This document shows positions 1-7,624 of a stretch of 22,696 nt of DNA, piece after piece. The notes below the pieces were generated by a model. It ran no database searches, was not told the DNA's origin, and was given only the letters and a program-made list of their open reading frames with translations. Position 1 is the stretch's first letter; every line of letters begins with the position of its first letter. Origin of the DNA: ZC4RG35 sp964388105 (GTDB taxonomy: Bacteria > Actinomycetota > Acidimicrobiia > Spongiisociales > ZC4RG35); contig CAYLYQ010000034.1 in assembly GCA_964388105.1 (NCBI GenBank), positions 1-22,696 of the forward strand, read 5' to 3'. A program made the position numbers and the translations under genes.

Positions 1-152
1 AGTACCCCGAAGGGGGGAGGGGGTGAGTTCTCGACCGCGTAGGCGCCTTACGACTTGAACCGACCCCCTACCTCCGCCTCCGCTGCGCTCCGGCGCAGGG
101 ACCTTCCCCCATCTGCGATGGGGGACACATCCTGAAGTGGGCGACATAGGGG
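1..152. other. Non-coding leader before tatA
   Basis: I see no supported gene in this stretch. It contains short inverted repeats: CTGCGC/GCGCAG at 83-98 around a 4-nt loop, and a stronger hairpin at 105-125 listed separately. It is probably the space between an upstream gene outside the window and tatA. Confidence 0.5.
105..125. terminator. Hairpin, possible terminator of an upstream gene
   Basis: TCCCCCAT (105-112) and ATGGGGGA (118-125) pair perfectly over 8 bp around the 5-nt loop CTGCG. There is no following T-run, so a U-tract-free actinobacterial terminator is possible but unproven. It lies just upstream of the probable tatA promoter. Confidence 0.4.
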
Positions 153-174
153 TAGCATGGCCTCGTTAGGAGGG
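153..174 (+). promoter_or_regulatory. Probable -10 box and ribosome binding site of tatA
   Basis: TAGCAT at 153-158 fits a TANNNT -10 box. A strong Shine-Dalgarno AGGAGGG lies at 168-174, 4 nt before the TTG at 179. The ribosome site decides the TTG start, since the ATG at 157 opens a different frame. Confidence 0.5.
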
Positions 175-178
175 TCTC

Positions 179-373
179 TTGTTTGGAAGAATCGGCGGCA
201 CCGAGCTTCTCATCGTTCTTCTGATCGTCCTGTTGCTCTTCGGTGCGCGCAAACTCCCCGATCTGGCCCGTTCGCTCGGCGCCTCGGCGAAGGAGTTCCG
301 CAAGGGGATCGAGCGGGGCTCCGAAGAAGCGGAAGCCACCACGTCAGACGCGGCAGAAACCTCGGAATCCTAG
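179..373 (+). CDS. tatA: Sec-independent translocase protein TatA
   Basis: A 64-aa protein of the Tat export pathway, which moves folded proteins across the cytoplasmic membrane using the proton gradient. It has the family plan: an N-terminal membrane helix (about residues 8-22), the FGARKLP hinge, an amphipathic helix (LARSLGASAKEFRKG) and a short acidic tail. The hinge and short length favour TatA over TatB. The TTG start is supported by AGGAGGG 4 nt upstream. It lies 41 nt before an ECF sigma gene. In Mycobacterium tuberculosis, sigE, rseA, htrA and tatB are neighbours, so this looks like a rearranged form of that cluster. Confidence 0.92.
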   Translation: MFGRIGGTELLIVLLIVLLLFGARKLPDLARSLGASAKEFRKGIERGSEEAEATTSDAAETSES

Positions 374-414
374 GAACCGTCCTTCGGGCGGCTTCGTTGA
401 TGGAGTAGGGCTCG

Positions 415-915
415 ATGGAGTCCATCCCACTCACCTGGGAAGAGGTAGCCCGTGTCTATGGACGGAAGATCTACAACTTCGCGTACCGGCTCACAGGTAA
501 CCCCGACGACGCTGCGGATCTCGTACAGGAGGTATTGCTCCGGGTTCGCCGCGGGCTCGAGGCGTACCAGCCGGGGAGCTTCGAAGGATGGCTGTGGCGT
601 ATCACCCGCAACGCATTCCTCGACGATGTCAGGCGACGCAACCGGCGCCCCACTGCCCCCATCCCCGAAGAAGTCGACCGCTGGGACGCCGCTTCCACCG
701 TCGGCGCGGACGTGGAGTACGACCGGGTCAGCCTCGGCGACGACATCCAGAAAGCCCTTCTCCAACTCCCGCTCGAGTTCCGTGAGGCCGTCGTCATGTG
801 TGACGTCGTCGGTCTCAGCTACGAAGAGATCGCCCTCGCCGTCGCCGTCCCCATCGGGACCGTGCGCAGCCGGATCCATCGAGGGAGGAAGATGCTGAGG
901 GAGCTGCTGGTATGA
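415..915 (+). CDS. ECF RNA polymerase sigma factor (SigE/RpoE-like)
   Basis: A 166-aa extracytoplasmic-function sigma factor. Region 2 spans about residues 10-85 (RLTGNPDDAADLVQEVLLRV, then the WLWRITRNAFLDDVRR segment). Region 4 spans about 110-163, with a helix-turn-helix around LSYEEIALAVAVPIGTVRSRIHRGR. A linker without region 3 is typical of ECF factors. The ATG at 415 has a weak GGAG at 402-405. The stop overlaps the next gene's start (ATGA), so sigma and anti-sigma are probably translationally coupled. With the zinc-finger anti-sigma, a RseB-like protein and HtrA nearby, an envelope-stress role is the natural inference. The exact ECF subgroup is not resolved. Confidence 0.93.
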   Translation: MESIPLTWEEVARVYGRKIYNFAYRLTGNPDDAADLVQEVLLRVRRGLEAYQPGSFEGWLWRITRNAFLDDVRRRNRRPTAPIPEEVDRWDAASTVGADVEYDRVSLGDDIQKALLQLPLEFREAVVMCDVVGLSYEEIALAVAVPIGTVRSRIHRGRKMLRELLV

Positions 916-1331
916 GGCACCAGTCGGAGCTGATCAGCGCATATCTAGACGGGGAGCTGACCCGCGAGGAGACGCGCACCCTCCACGACCATCTCGCCAC
1001 ATGCGGCCAGTGCGCCGCTGAGTTGGAGGCGACGCAGCGCGTGCGGGCGGCGATTCGCTCTCTCCAGGTGCTCGACTTGCCGCTCGGCCTGGTCCCGGAG
1101 GCGGACACCCACGTGGTCGCGTTGCACAAGCGCCGTGGCGTGTGGGTGGGCGCGGCGGCGGCGGTGGTGGCTGCAGTGATCGCTGTTGCCTCGCTGCTCT
1201 CACCATCCACGCCCGCCCTCACCATGGAGGACCTGAGCAGCAGGTTCGGTGCCCGAGCGTCCCTCGACCCCGCCTTCGGCCCGGCGAAGGTCCTCACCTA
1301 CGAGTTCAGTGCGGCGATGGTGGACGAATGA
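912..1331 (+). CDS. Anti-sigma factor with zinc-finger (ZAS) domain, membrane-anchored
   Basis: A 139-aa protein expected to bind and silence the preceding ECF sigma factor. The N-terminal ZAS motif Hx3Cx2C is visible at His27, Cys31 and Cys34, after a helix ISAYLDGEL typical of the family. One membrane helix lies at about residues 77-96, leaving a short outer tail of about 40 residues. It overlaps the sigma gene upstream (ATGA at 912-915) and the RseB-like gene downstream (ATGA at 1328-1331). This gives a sigma/anti-sigma/sensor arrangement like rpoE-rseA-rseB. In that system, signal-driven proteolysis of the anti-sigma factor frees the sigma factor; that it happens here is inference. Confidence 0.9.
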   Translation: MRHQSELISAYLDGELTREETRTLHDHLATCGQCAAELEATQRVRAAIRSLQVLDLPLGLVPEADTHVVALHKRRGVWVGAAAAVVAAVIAVASLLSPSTPALTMEDLSSRFGARASLDPAFGPAKVLTYEFSAAMVDE

Positions 1332-2263
1332 TCCCGTTCCTCGCCATCTTGTTGGGCCTGTCGGTCTTGGCGCCCCAGGTGCTCTTCGACCTGCCCGGCA
1401 TCCTCGAGCGTGGTGGCGACGCCTCCTATGGAGCGGAGCAGGTGGTCAATTGCGACACCCCGAACGGCATGGCGAGCGCCCTGCTGACGATCCAACAGGA
1501 TGACGGCGCTCTCCTCGTCGGATCCGGCGCGGACATCTCGATCGCCATGGGCGCCGGGGGCTTCACCCTTCTCGATCGGGACGGCGTCGTCGACAACGCA
1601 TCGGTGTCCGGGTCGAACGCCCAGCCCGAGAGCCCTTATGAAGTGGTCGACTTGGGTGACGTGGCCTATCTGGGCAGGGAGGCGACTGCCTATCGCCTGG
1701 AGCGGGACGAGATCCTGCGGGCCGAGCTGGTACTCGACGACGTGACCGGGGTGGTGGTTCGTGCCGTCACCTATCACGCCGACGGCACCCCTTACTGCAT
1801 GCATCGCTTCATCAGCTTCGAGCCGGGTGACCGCCAGCTGCCGAAGCACGACACCACCGACCAGCCGGCTCTGGTCCCCCTCGACGTAGGGACGCCCAGC
1901 CCATTCCCCGAGATGATCAGCGGGTTCACCAGGCTCGACCAATACGAGGATGCCGAGGGCGTCCAGTTCACTTATTACTCCGACGGGTTCTTCTCGTTCG
2001 CCGTGTTCGAGACACCGGCGCTGGTCGTCCTGCCGGAGGCCGGCCTGGTGGAGATGGGCCCTGGCCAGTACCAGCGGGTCTTCACGCCGGGCCAGGTCTT
2101 CTACGCCTGGGAGGCGGTCGATGGGGGGATGGCCATGGTGGGGGATCTGCCTCCGGACATGCACGAGGCGGTCCTCGCGGAGCTGCCCGCTCCCGATCGA
2201 CCGGGATTGTTCCGCCGTCTGTGGCGAAGCATCTTCGGCCTGTCGGTGGGCCGGCTCAAGTAG
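1328..2263 (+). CDS. RseB/MucB-like sigma-E regulatory protein
   Basis: A 311-aa exported or membrane-anchored protein, close to the usual RseB length of about 318 aa. Residues 3-20 form a hydrophobic signal or anchor. The middle has LolA-like beta strands (around ALLTIQQDDG and AELVLDDVTGVVVRAVTY). The C-terminal part (SGFTRLDQYED...VQFTYYSDGFFSFAVF) resembles the second RseB domain. RseB proteins protect the anti-sigma factor from the site-1 protease and sense envelope damage. The ATG start overlaps the anti-sigma stop, so the three genes form one operon. Family assignment rests on domain plan and context rather than strong sequence identity. Confidence 0.75.
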   Translation: MIPFLAILLGLSVLAPQVLFDLPGILERGGDASYGAEQVVNCDTPNGMASALLTIQQDDGALLVGSGADISIAMGAGGFTLLDRDGVVDNASVSGSNAQPESPYEVVDLGDVAYLGREATAYRLERDEILRAELVLDDVTGVVVRAVTYHADGTPYCMHRFISFEPGDRQLPKHDTTDQPALVPLDVGTPSPFPEMISGFTRLDQYEDAEGVQFTYYSDGFFSFAVFETPALVVLPEAGLVEMGPGQYQRVFTPGQVFYAWEAVDGGMAMVGDLPPDMHEAVLAELPAPDRPGLFRRLWRSIFGLSVGRLK

Positions 2264-2275
2264 CGCCGGGCGCTA
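2261..2275. terminator. Inverted repeat made from the two convergent stop codons
   Basis: TAGCGC (2261-2266) and GCGCTA (2270-2275) pair perfectly around the loop CGG. The first TAG is the stop of the RseB-like gene. The CTA at 2273-2275 is the stop of the convergent zincin-like gene. It may act as a compact two-way terminator. Confidence 0.45.
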
Positions 2276-3340
2276 CGCCCAACCGTCCAGCAGCACCCTC
2301 GCCGCCCAGGCTGTGGGATCCGCCAGTTCGGCGGCGCTGGGCATTCGGGTGGGATCCGACCACAGGACCGCGAGTGCGTCGTCCCCGTAGCGATTCTCCA
2401 CCTCCCGGTTGAAGGCCTCGCCCGCCCGGGTCACGGCGGGGCCGACCGCCGAGACCCCGAACGGCGTCGCCGGGGAAGCGTCTTCGCGGATGTCGTCGCG
2501 GCGGGCGGTGATGGCGTCGAAGTTGGGGGAGATGTCGGCCACGGCTCTTCGCGCCAGGAGCCGGGCACAGCCGCCGAGCGCTCCGAGGAAGGCCTCCAGC
2601 TCGGCCCGCGGCGCCTCGGCTTCTTCACCGCCGACCAGTGCCTCGAATCCTCCGGCCTCCTCGATCGCCCGCTCGATGTCCGCCGGATCGGTCCCCGCGG
2701 TCATCAGCCCCCCGAGCTGAGTGGGGTCGATGCGGCTGGCGTCGGCGAGGGCACCGACCAGGAGAGCGAGATGGTCGGGCACCCAATCGAGATCGCAGAC
2801 TGTCCGGAATGCCACCTCGTTGACCACGGTCCAGAGCCGGACCTCGGACGCCTCGACGCCGGGCACGACCAGCCCGTCGATGTTGGGGACCACGAGGGTG
2901 ATCGGGCCGAGGTGGTCGGGTGGCAGGCCGGCGTCGAAGCCGGACACGATCCATGTCGCCAATGACCCCACCAGAGATCCTGCCTGGAGGCCGATGATGG
3001 CCGGCGCCATCTGGCCGAAGATCGCAGCCGCCGGGCCTTCGCCCGAGACGGACGAGGCGAACGGCTCGACGAGGGCGGTGTAGCTCTCCAGGTTTCGCTC
3101 CGCCCAGCCCCGCTGATCGAGGGGGAGCACGTCCGACGCGATCGGGACCCGGAAAGGAGCGACCCGCTCGACGTTGAACTCGGCCAGGCGGGTCAGGTCC
3201 CTGAACTCGTCGGCGGCCCAGGGCTCCACGGGCTCTCGCTCGCCGGTGAGATGCCGGGCCACTTCGGCCGCCAGTTTCCAGTTGACCGGGCCGGGCTGGT
3301 TGAACAACTCGAAGAGCTTGGAGAAGAGGTCGTCGCTCAC
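2273..3340 (-). CDS. DUF2342 / zincin-like protein lacking the HExxH motif
   Basis: A 355-aa protein of the actinobacterial DUF2342 family (zinc-dependent metalloprotease-like; relatives are annotated as F420-biosynthesis associated or putative hydrolase). Family features are the N-terminal NQPGPVNWKLAAEVARHL, a middle segment with FGQMAPAIIGLQAGSLVGSLA, and the later RLWTVVNEVAF. The zinc-binding site should fall at residues 174-178, but it reads NEVAF: the glutamate is kept and both histidines are gone. It is probably not an active protease. The GTG at 3340 is chosen because its GTGA overlaps the HtrA stop and the family N-terminus starts here; longer upstream extensions lie over htrA. It is presumably cotranscribed with the HtrA gene. 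Confidence 0.8.
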   Translation of the reverse strand: MSDDLFSKLFELFNQPGPVNWKLAAEVARHLTGEREPVEPWAADEFRDLTRLAEFNVERVAPFRVPIASDVLPLDQRGWAERNLESYTALVEPFASSVSGEGPAAAIFGQMAPAIIGLQAGSLVGSLATWIVSGFDAGLPPDHLGPITLVVPNIDGLVVPGVEASEVRLWTVVNEVAFRTVCDLDWVPDHLALLVGALADASRIDPTQLGGLMTAGTDPADIERAIEEAGGFEALVGGEEAEAPRAELEAFLGALGGCARLLARRAVADISPNFDAITARRDDIREDASPATPFGVSAVGPAVTRAGEAFNREVENRYGDDALAVLWSDPTRMPSAAELADPTAWAARVLLDGWA

Positions 3341-4473
3341 GGGTTCATGCTTCCGAGCACCACATCGAGAGTCTGGCTGCTCTCGCCCCTGATGATGCGG
3401 ATGGGGACGACCTGATTGGCCCGGAGGCGGCGCAAGGCGGCCAGGAGGTCGTCGAGGGTGGTGACCTTGCGGCCGGCAACCTCTGTGATCACGTCCCTGG
3501 CGAGCCCGCCGCTGATGCCGTAGGCGGATCCCTGCTGCAGCCTGGTCACGCCCACCCCCACCGGGTACTCGGCGCCGTCGCGCACCGCCCACACGGTCGT
3601 CCCGTCGATGCCGAGACGGGCATGATCGACCATCCCGTCGGCGATCAGGTCCTCGACGACGCCGACCATCAGGTCGACCGGGACCGCAAAGCCCAGTCCC
3701 TCGGCGCCGACGTCCGACACGGCGATGGCGGTGGTGATCCCGATGAGACGGCCGTTGGCGTCGACGAGGGCGCCACCGGACGAGCCGGGGGCGATCGGGG
3801 CGTCGGTCTGCACGAGGCCGTAGAGAGTGTCGCCGCGGCTCACTTCCAGGGCCCGGTCGAGGGCGCTGACGATCCCGGCCGTCACGGTGGGGCCGCCATC
3901 GAGGCCGAGGGGGCTGCCGACGGCGATGGCGGGCTCGCCGATGGTCAGCGTGTCGGAGGTCCCGAGGTCGATGGGGGTCAGGTCACGCCGGGCGACCTGG
4001 AGCACCGCGAGGTCGGTGAGAGGGTCGGAGCCGATGAGTGTGGCCTGATAGCGAGCCCCGTCGGCGAACACCACGGCCAGGCTCCCGGCCCCGGCCACCA
4101 CGTGATGGTTCGTGACGATCAGCCCGTCGTCCTGATAGACGACCCCGCTGCCGCTCCCTGCACGCAGGAACCCAGAAGTCTCCACGAAGACTGTCGAAGG
4201 GATCACCCGGGCCGCGATGGCCGACACGGTCACCTCGTCCCCCAGGGTCGGCGGGGGAGCGGTCGGCAAGGGCACCGCGAGCGAAGGGGCCGGTTGAGTG
4301 GTCGGCGGGCTGGGCTCCTCGAAAACGCCCACGCTGGTCAGGACGCCGAAGGTGACTGCCGTGCCGAGGAGAACGCCGCCCAGGACGGAAAGCATGACCG
4401 TCCAGGGGTCCGCCTTGGCACGGGCCCGCTCGGATCGGGTCGGCTGATCCCAGAGACGCTGGGGTTCGGTCAC
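3337..4473 (-). CDS. HtrA/DegP-like serine protease with PDZ domain
   Basis: A 378-aa membrane-anchored trypsin-like protease. Residues 1-25 are cytoplasmic and about 26-48 form one membrane helix. A Pro/Thr-rich linker (53-76) is followed by the protease domain with a full triad: His124 (TNHHVV), Asp154 (DPLTDLAVL) and Ser232 (GSSGGAL). A single C-terminal PDZ domain (about 285-375) contains GLARDVITEVAGRKV. It acts on misfolded or signalling proteins outside the membrane. The GTG at 4473 is chosen because it sits 7 nt after a TAGAAT -10 box and gives the standard N-terminus; longer starts would cross moaE. Its stop overlaps the DUF2342 start. Proximity to the ECF operon suggests an envelope-stress role, as in mycobacterial sigE-rseA-htrA. 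Confidence 0.92.
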   Translation of the reverse strand: MTEPQRLWDQPTRSERARAKADPWTVMLSVLGGVLLGTAVTFGVLTSVGVFEEPSPPTTQPAPSLAVPLPTAPPPTLGDEVTVSAIAARVIPSTVFVETSGFLRAGSGSGVVYQDDGLIVTNHHVVAGAGSLAVVFADGARYQATLIGSDPLTDLAVLQVARRDLTPIDLGTSDTLTIGEPAIAVGSPLGLDGGPTVTAGIVSALDRALEVSRGDTLYGLVQTDAPIAPGSSGGALVDANGRLIGITTAIAVSDVGAEGLGFAVPVDLMVGVVEDLIADGMVDHARLGIDGTTVWAVRDGAEYPVGVGVTRLQQGSAYGISGGLARDVITEVAGRKVTTLDDLLAALRRLRANQVVPIRIIRGESSQTLDVVLGSMNP

Positions 4474-4533
4474 CGCGTTGATTCTATGGGCCGACCCGTC
4501 CAAGTCATCGAGGAGCGGCCGTAGGCTGGCGGC
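4474..4533. promoter_or_regulatory. Divergent leaderless promoters of htrA and moaE
   Basis: Sixty bases separate two opposite GTG starts. On the minus strand, TAGAAT (4486-4481) lies 7 nt before the htrA GTG. On the plus strand, TAGGCT (4522-4527) lies 6 nt before the moaE GTG. Neither start has a clear Shine-Dalgarno. The spacing fits transcription beginning at the start codon. I could not see convincing -35 boxes. Confidence 0.55.
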
Positions 4534-4962
4534 GTGACTGGCGGAGCTGTTCGGGTCAGAGTCGGAGACGACGCGATCGACGCCGGGGCGCTGGTGGCCG
4601 AGGTCGGCCGCGGCGACTCCGGGGCGACCGTGCTCTTCCTGGGAACGGTGCGCGACCACTCCGAGGGCAAGGAAGGCGTCACCCACCTCGACTACGAGGT
4701 GTACTCCGAGCAGGTCGAGCAAGCCATCCGCCGGGTGATCGATGAGGCCAGGGCCCAGTGGTCGGTGCTGGATGTGGTGGTCGAGCACCGGTCGGGAGTG
4801 GTCAACACCGGCGAGGCTTCGGTGGCCGTGGCGGTGTCGGCCGCCCATCGGGCGGAGGCGTTCGCCGCGGCCCGGTTCGTCATCGACGAGTTGAAGGCCC
4901 GCGCTCCGATCTGGAAGAAGGAGTATTGGCCGGGGGGCTCCGAGTGGAGCCAGGGCTCCTGA
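4534..4962 (+). CDS. moaE: Molybdopterin synthase catalytic subunit MoaE
   Basis: A 142-aa homologue of the large subunit of molybdopterin synthase, which converts precursor Z (cPMP) to molybdopterin using sulfur carried by MoaD. Family motifs occur in order: ATVLFLGTVRDHSEG near the N-terminus, LDYEVYSEQ, the HRSGVVNTGE loop, VSAAHRAEAFAA, and the C-terminal LKARAPIWKKE with the conserved lysines. The length matches the family. The GTG start fits a leaderless promoter (TAGGCT, 6 nt). No other molybdenum-cofactor gene is in the window, and MoaD is not seen nearby. Confidence 0.93.
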   Translation: MTGGAVRVRVGDDAIDAGALVAEVGRGDSGATVLFLGTVRDHSEGKEGVTHLDYEVYSEQVEQAIRRVIDEARAQWSVLDVVVEHRSGVVNTGEASVAVAVSAAHRAEAFAAARFVIDELKARAPIWKKEYWPGGSEWSQGS

Positions 4963-5017
4963 CGCCAGGGCCCCAGACCTCCTGTTAGAGCCCACTTCCT
5001 GGGAACATTGCAGCGCT

Positions 5018-6040
5018 TTGACCGACACCACGGAGCAGTCCAAGAGGACCATCTGGCCCTACGCCACGCTCGCCGGCTTGTTCCTGACGGCCGCTCTGCT
5101 GGTCGTGGCCTGGAACATCGAGATCCCGTATCTCGCCTACAGCCCGGGCCCGGTCGCCGATGCCATCGACGGGATCCAGGTCGAGGACGTCCCCGCTGAC
5201 GACCCGGACGGCGACCTTCTCATGCTGACGATCGTCGGTCAGCCGGTGAATGTCATCGAGGCCTTCCTCGCCCGGTTCGACCCCGCCATCGACCTGGTGA
5301 AACGGGAGCTGGTCCGCCGGCCCGACGAGACCGCCGAGGAGTACCGCTCCCGGGTGCTGGCCCAGATGTCAGACTCCAATCACCGGGCCATCAGGACTGC
5401 CCTGGACCATCTCGGGTACCCCATGGTGCCGGTGGAGCTCATCGTCGAGGACTTCGTCGAAGGGGCTCCGGCCGCCGGGGTGCTCCAGCAGGGTGACTCG
5501 ATCGTGGCGGTCGACGGGAAGAAGGTGTCCTCCGCCGACGAACTGACTCCCCTGGTCAGGGCTCGCGGGATAGGGGACGTCCTCACGATCACCGTCCTCC
5601 GTCACGGCCAGGAAGTGGATGTCGAGGTGGAACTGGTCGAGCGCGACGACACCCCCGGAGTGGCGATGATCGGGATCCTGCTGGGGGAGATCACCGAGCC
5701 GCCGTTCCCGATCGACATCAACTCGGGCGACATCGGCGGGCCCTCGGCGGGGCTGATGCACACACTCGCCATCATCGACGTCCTCAGCGAGGGGGATCTG
5801 ACGAAGGGCAACGTGATCGCGGGAACCGGGACGATCGATCCCACGGACGGCGCCGTCGGCGCGATCGGTGGTGTGAAACAGAAGGTCGTGGCGGCGGAGG
5901 CCGCCGGGGCGCAGTACATCCTGGTGCCGAAGGACAACTACGCCTCGGCCCTGGAGGCACCGAGAAACGACATCGAGATCGTGGCGGTGGCAAGCCTCGC
6001 CGAGGCCCTCGACTTCCTCGAATCACTGGCGCCCGCCTGA
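5018..6040 (+). CDS. PDZ and Lon-like serine protease, membrane-anchored (YlbL type)
   Basis: A 340-aa protein with one N-terminal membrane helix (about 13-32), a middle linker, a PDZ domain (about 135-205, with GAPAAGVLQQGDSIVAVDG) and a C-terminal Lon-type protease domain. The Ser-Lys dyad is visible as Ser243 (GGPSAGL) and Lys287 (GGVKQKV). Such proteins face outward and degrade membrane or secreted substrates without ATP. The TTG at 5018 gives the expected N-terminus, but I see neither a good ribosome site nor a clear -10 box, so the start is uncertain. A weak hairpin follows the stop. Confidence 0.9.
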   Translation: MTDTTEQSKRTIWPYATLAGLFLTAALLVVAWNIEIPYLAYSPGPVADAIDGIQVEDVPADDPDGDLLMLTIVGQPVNVIEAFLARFDPAIDLVKRELVRRPDETAEEYRSRVLAQMSDSNHRAIRTALDHLGYPMVPVELIVEDFVEGAPAAGVLQQGDSIVAVDGKKVSSADELTPLVRARGIGDVLTITVLRHGQEVDVEVELVERDDTPGVAMIGILLGEITEPPFPIDINSGDIGGPSAGLMHTLAIIDVLSEGDLTKGNVIAGTGTIDPTDGAVGAIGGVKQKVVAAEAAGAQYILVPKDNYASALEAPRNDIEIVAVASLAEALDFLESLAPA

Positions 6041-6045
6041 GCAAA

Positions 6046-6062
6046 CCCCCTTTCAGCGGGGG
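6046..6062. terminator. Short hairpin after the Lon-like gene
   Basis: CCCCC (6046-6050) and GGGGG (6058-6062) pair around a 7-nt loop, 6 nt past the stop codon. The stem is short and no T-run follows, so terminator function is tentative. A possible -10 box TATCTT (6071-6076) for the next gene follows it. Confidence 0.35.
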
Positions 6063-6086
6063 CCTGCCGTTATCTTCTAAGGTCGG

Positions 6087-7574
6087 ATGACCCCTGAGAT
6101 TTCCCCTCCCGAAGTCCGGAGGGCGCAGTTCCGCAATGTTCTGCGCGGGCTCGACCGTGTCGAAGTCGANNNNNNNNNNNNNNNNNNNNNNNNNNNNNNN
6201 NNNNNNNNNNNNNNNNNNNNNNNNNNNNNNNNNNNNNNNNNNNNNNNNNNNNNNNNNNNNNNNNNNNNNTGGGTAACGGGAACCGCCTTGCTCGAGCAGG
6301 CCGCCGCCCAGGCCCGTCAGAACCGTGAACAGGCGGAACGTGACGTCCTCACGGTGATGGGCGAGGCCGAACGCGAGGCGCACCGGCTGACTTCGGCCGC
6401 CCGTCGCGAAGCGGAAGACATGGTTCGCAATGCCACCATGTCGGCCGAAAAGCTCACCGCCGACGCGGAGCGCCGCCGCGACGACCTGATCGAAGCGGCC
6501 ACGCGGCAAGCTGCCGCAGCGCAGGAACGCACGCGTGCGCTGGAGCAGCGGCGTGACGAGCTCCTCGAGGAGCTGGAGAACGTCCGCTCCACCCTCAGCC
6601 AACTCGAAGCTTCCCTCGAGGAGAGACGAGAGCGGCTCGACTACTCGGCGGATACGAGCAGCAGCGTTCGTGTGGTGCCGGCGCCGTCCGCCCAGGAGGC
6701 TTCCGGTGAGAAGACCTGGGAGTTCGGGGAGACCGTTCGGGTCGTCCCTGGGGAGTCCCGAATCCCCAAGCTCCCACCGACGGAGCCGGTCGTGGAGCCC
6801 GTGGCCGAGGCTCCTCGCGAGCCCGTCGCAGAAGCCCCGGCCCCTCGAGCGCCCACGGAACCCGAGGCTGTCGAGACCCAGCCAGAGGTCGAAACTGAGC
6901 CGGAGATCCCGGGTGTCGCCCAGCCCGAAGCCCCGGCCGCTGCGGTGGTGCCGTCCGCTTCCGAGGCTGCCGCGGCGAAAGACGGGGGTGACCTCGACTC
7001 CCTGTTCGCCGCCCTCAAGTCGACAGCTGGAGAGGCTGGGCCCGAGCCCTCCCCGCAGGCCGAGCCCCAGGAACCAGCGGCCGAGCCTGCAATCGTCCTC
7101 CGAGGGCACGACTGGATCGAGGACCGGGACGCCCGGCTGCTCCCGATCACCAACCGGGCGCTTCGGGGCACGAAGAAGGCGATCACCGAGTTGCAGAACA
7201 TCGCGCTCGACCAGCTCCGCACCGACGAGAAGTGGCGGCCGGATCCGACGGTCTTCGCCAACACCATGGGGGCGGACCTGATCACACTCTGGGCGGAGAG
7301 CTTCGCCGCCGGTCACGCCGTGGCGGAGGAGATGACAGGAACGAAGATCAAGCGCCCCCCGACCCCGCACTCCGAAGGCGTGGACGAGGTGCCTGCCGCC
7401 CTCTCGGCGGCGCTGAGCCGTTCCCTCGACGATGCGGGGGAAGGTCAGCGGGAGCGGCAGTCGGCGGCGTCCCGGGTCTTCCGGGTCTGGCGTTCCGACG
7501 AGGCGGAGCAGAGGCTGCGGGAACTCGCAATTCGCGCCTATCAGGCTGGCGTGGAGAAGTCCGTAGCCGAGTAG
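6087..7574 (+). CDS. DivIVA-like coiled-coil protein, interrupted by an assembly gap
   Basis: The N-terminus (MTPEISPPEVRRAQFRNVLRGLDRVEV) matches the start of DivIVA-domain proteins, which bind curved membrane and organise cell division or polar growth. The gene then runs into 100 N. Beyond the gap comes a long Ala/Glu/Arg-rich coiled coil (LLEQAAAQARQ through LEERRERLDYS), a Pro/Glu/Ala/Val-rich disordered linker (about 6660-7080), and a C-terminal helical domain of about 160 residues (from RGHDWIEDRDARLLP onward) that I do not recognise. The frame is the same on both sides, but the N run is a placeholder, so true length and continuity are unknown. Most of the DivIVA core is missing. Confidence 0.75.
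   Translation: MTPEISPPEVRRAQFRNVLRGLDRVEVXXXXXXXXXXXXXXXXXXXXXXXXXXXXXXXXXXWVTGTALLEQAAAQARQNREQAERDVLTVMGEAEREAHRLTSAARREAEDMVRNATMSAEKLTADAERRRDDLIEAATRQAAAAQERTRALEQRRDELLEELENVRSTLSQLEASLEERRERLDYSADTSSSVRVVPAPSAQEASGEKTWEFGETVRVVPGESRIPKLPPTEPVVEPVAEAPREPVAEAPAPRAPTEPEAVETQPEVETEPEIPGVAQPEAPAAAVVPSASEAAAAKDGGDLDSLFAALKSTAGEAGPEPSPQAEPQEPAAEPAIVLRGHDWIEDRDARLLPITNRALRGTKKAITELQNIALDQLRTDEKWRPDPTVFANTMGADLITLWAESFAAGHAVAEEMTGTKIKRPPTPHSEGVDEVPAALSAALSRSLDDAGEGQRERQSAASRVFRVWRSDEAEQRLRELAIRAYQAGVEKSVAE
6170..6269. other. Assembly gap (100 N)
   Basis: Exactly 100 ambiguous bases, the usual placeholder for a scaffold gap of unknown size. It falls inside the DivIVA-like gene where the conserved domain should continue. 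Confidence 0.98.
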
Positions 7575-7603
7575 CGCCCGGGTCACATAAGGACCGATCC
7601 CAA

Positions 7604-7609
7604 TAGAAT
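7604..7609 (+). promoter_or_regulatory. Possible -10 box of the UPF0182 gene
   Basis: TAGAAT lies 15 nt before the ATG at 7625, in the 50-nt gap after the DivIVA-like gene. The implied leader would be about 8 nt with no Shine-Dalgarno. I see no convincing -35 box. Confidence 0.4.
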
Positions 7610-7624
7610 CGGCTCCCACCCACC

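Noticed and set aside
3341..3592. Longer N-terminus for the DUF2342 protein
   Set aside because: The extension lies over htrA and is low-complexity Arg/Gly/Pro; the GTGA overlap at 3337-3340 marks the start.
3622..4524. A 300-codon plus-strand frame
   Set aside because: It mirrors the HtrA gene, whose full catalytic triad is on the other strand.
4474..5052. Longer N-terminus for the HtrA protein
   Set aside because: It would run across the whole of moaE; GTG 4473 has a -10 box at the right distance and gives the normal family start.
5784..7619. A 611-codon minus-strand frame across the N gap
   Set aside because: It is antisense to the Lon-like and DivIVA-like genes, passes through unknown bases, and has a low-complexity Gly/Leu/Arg product.
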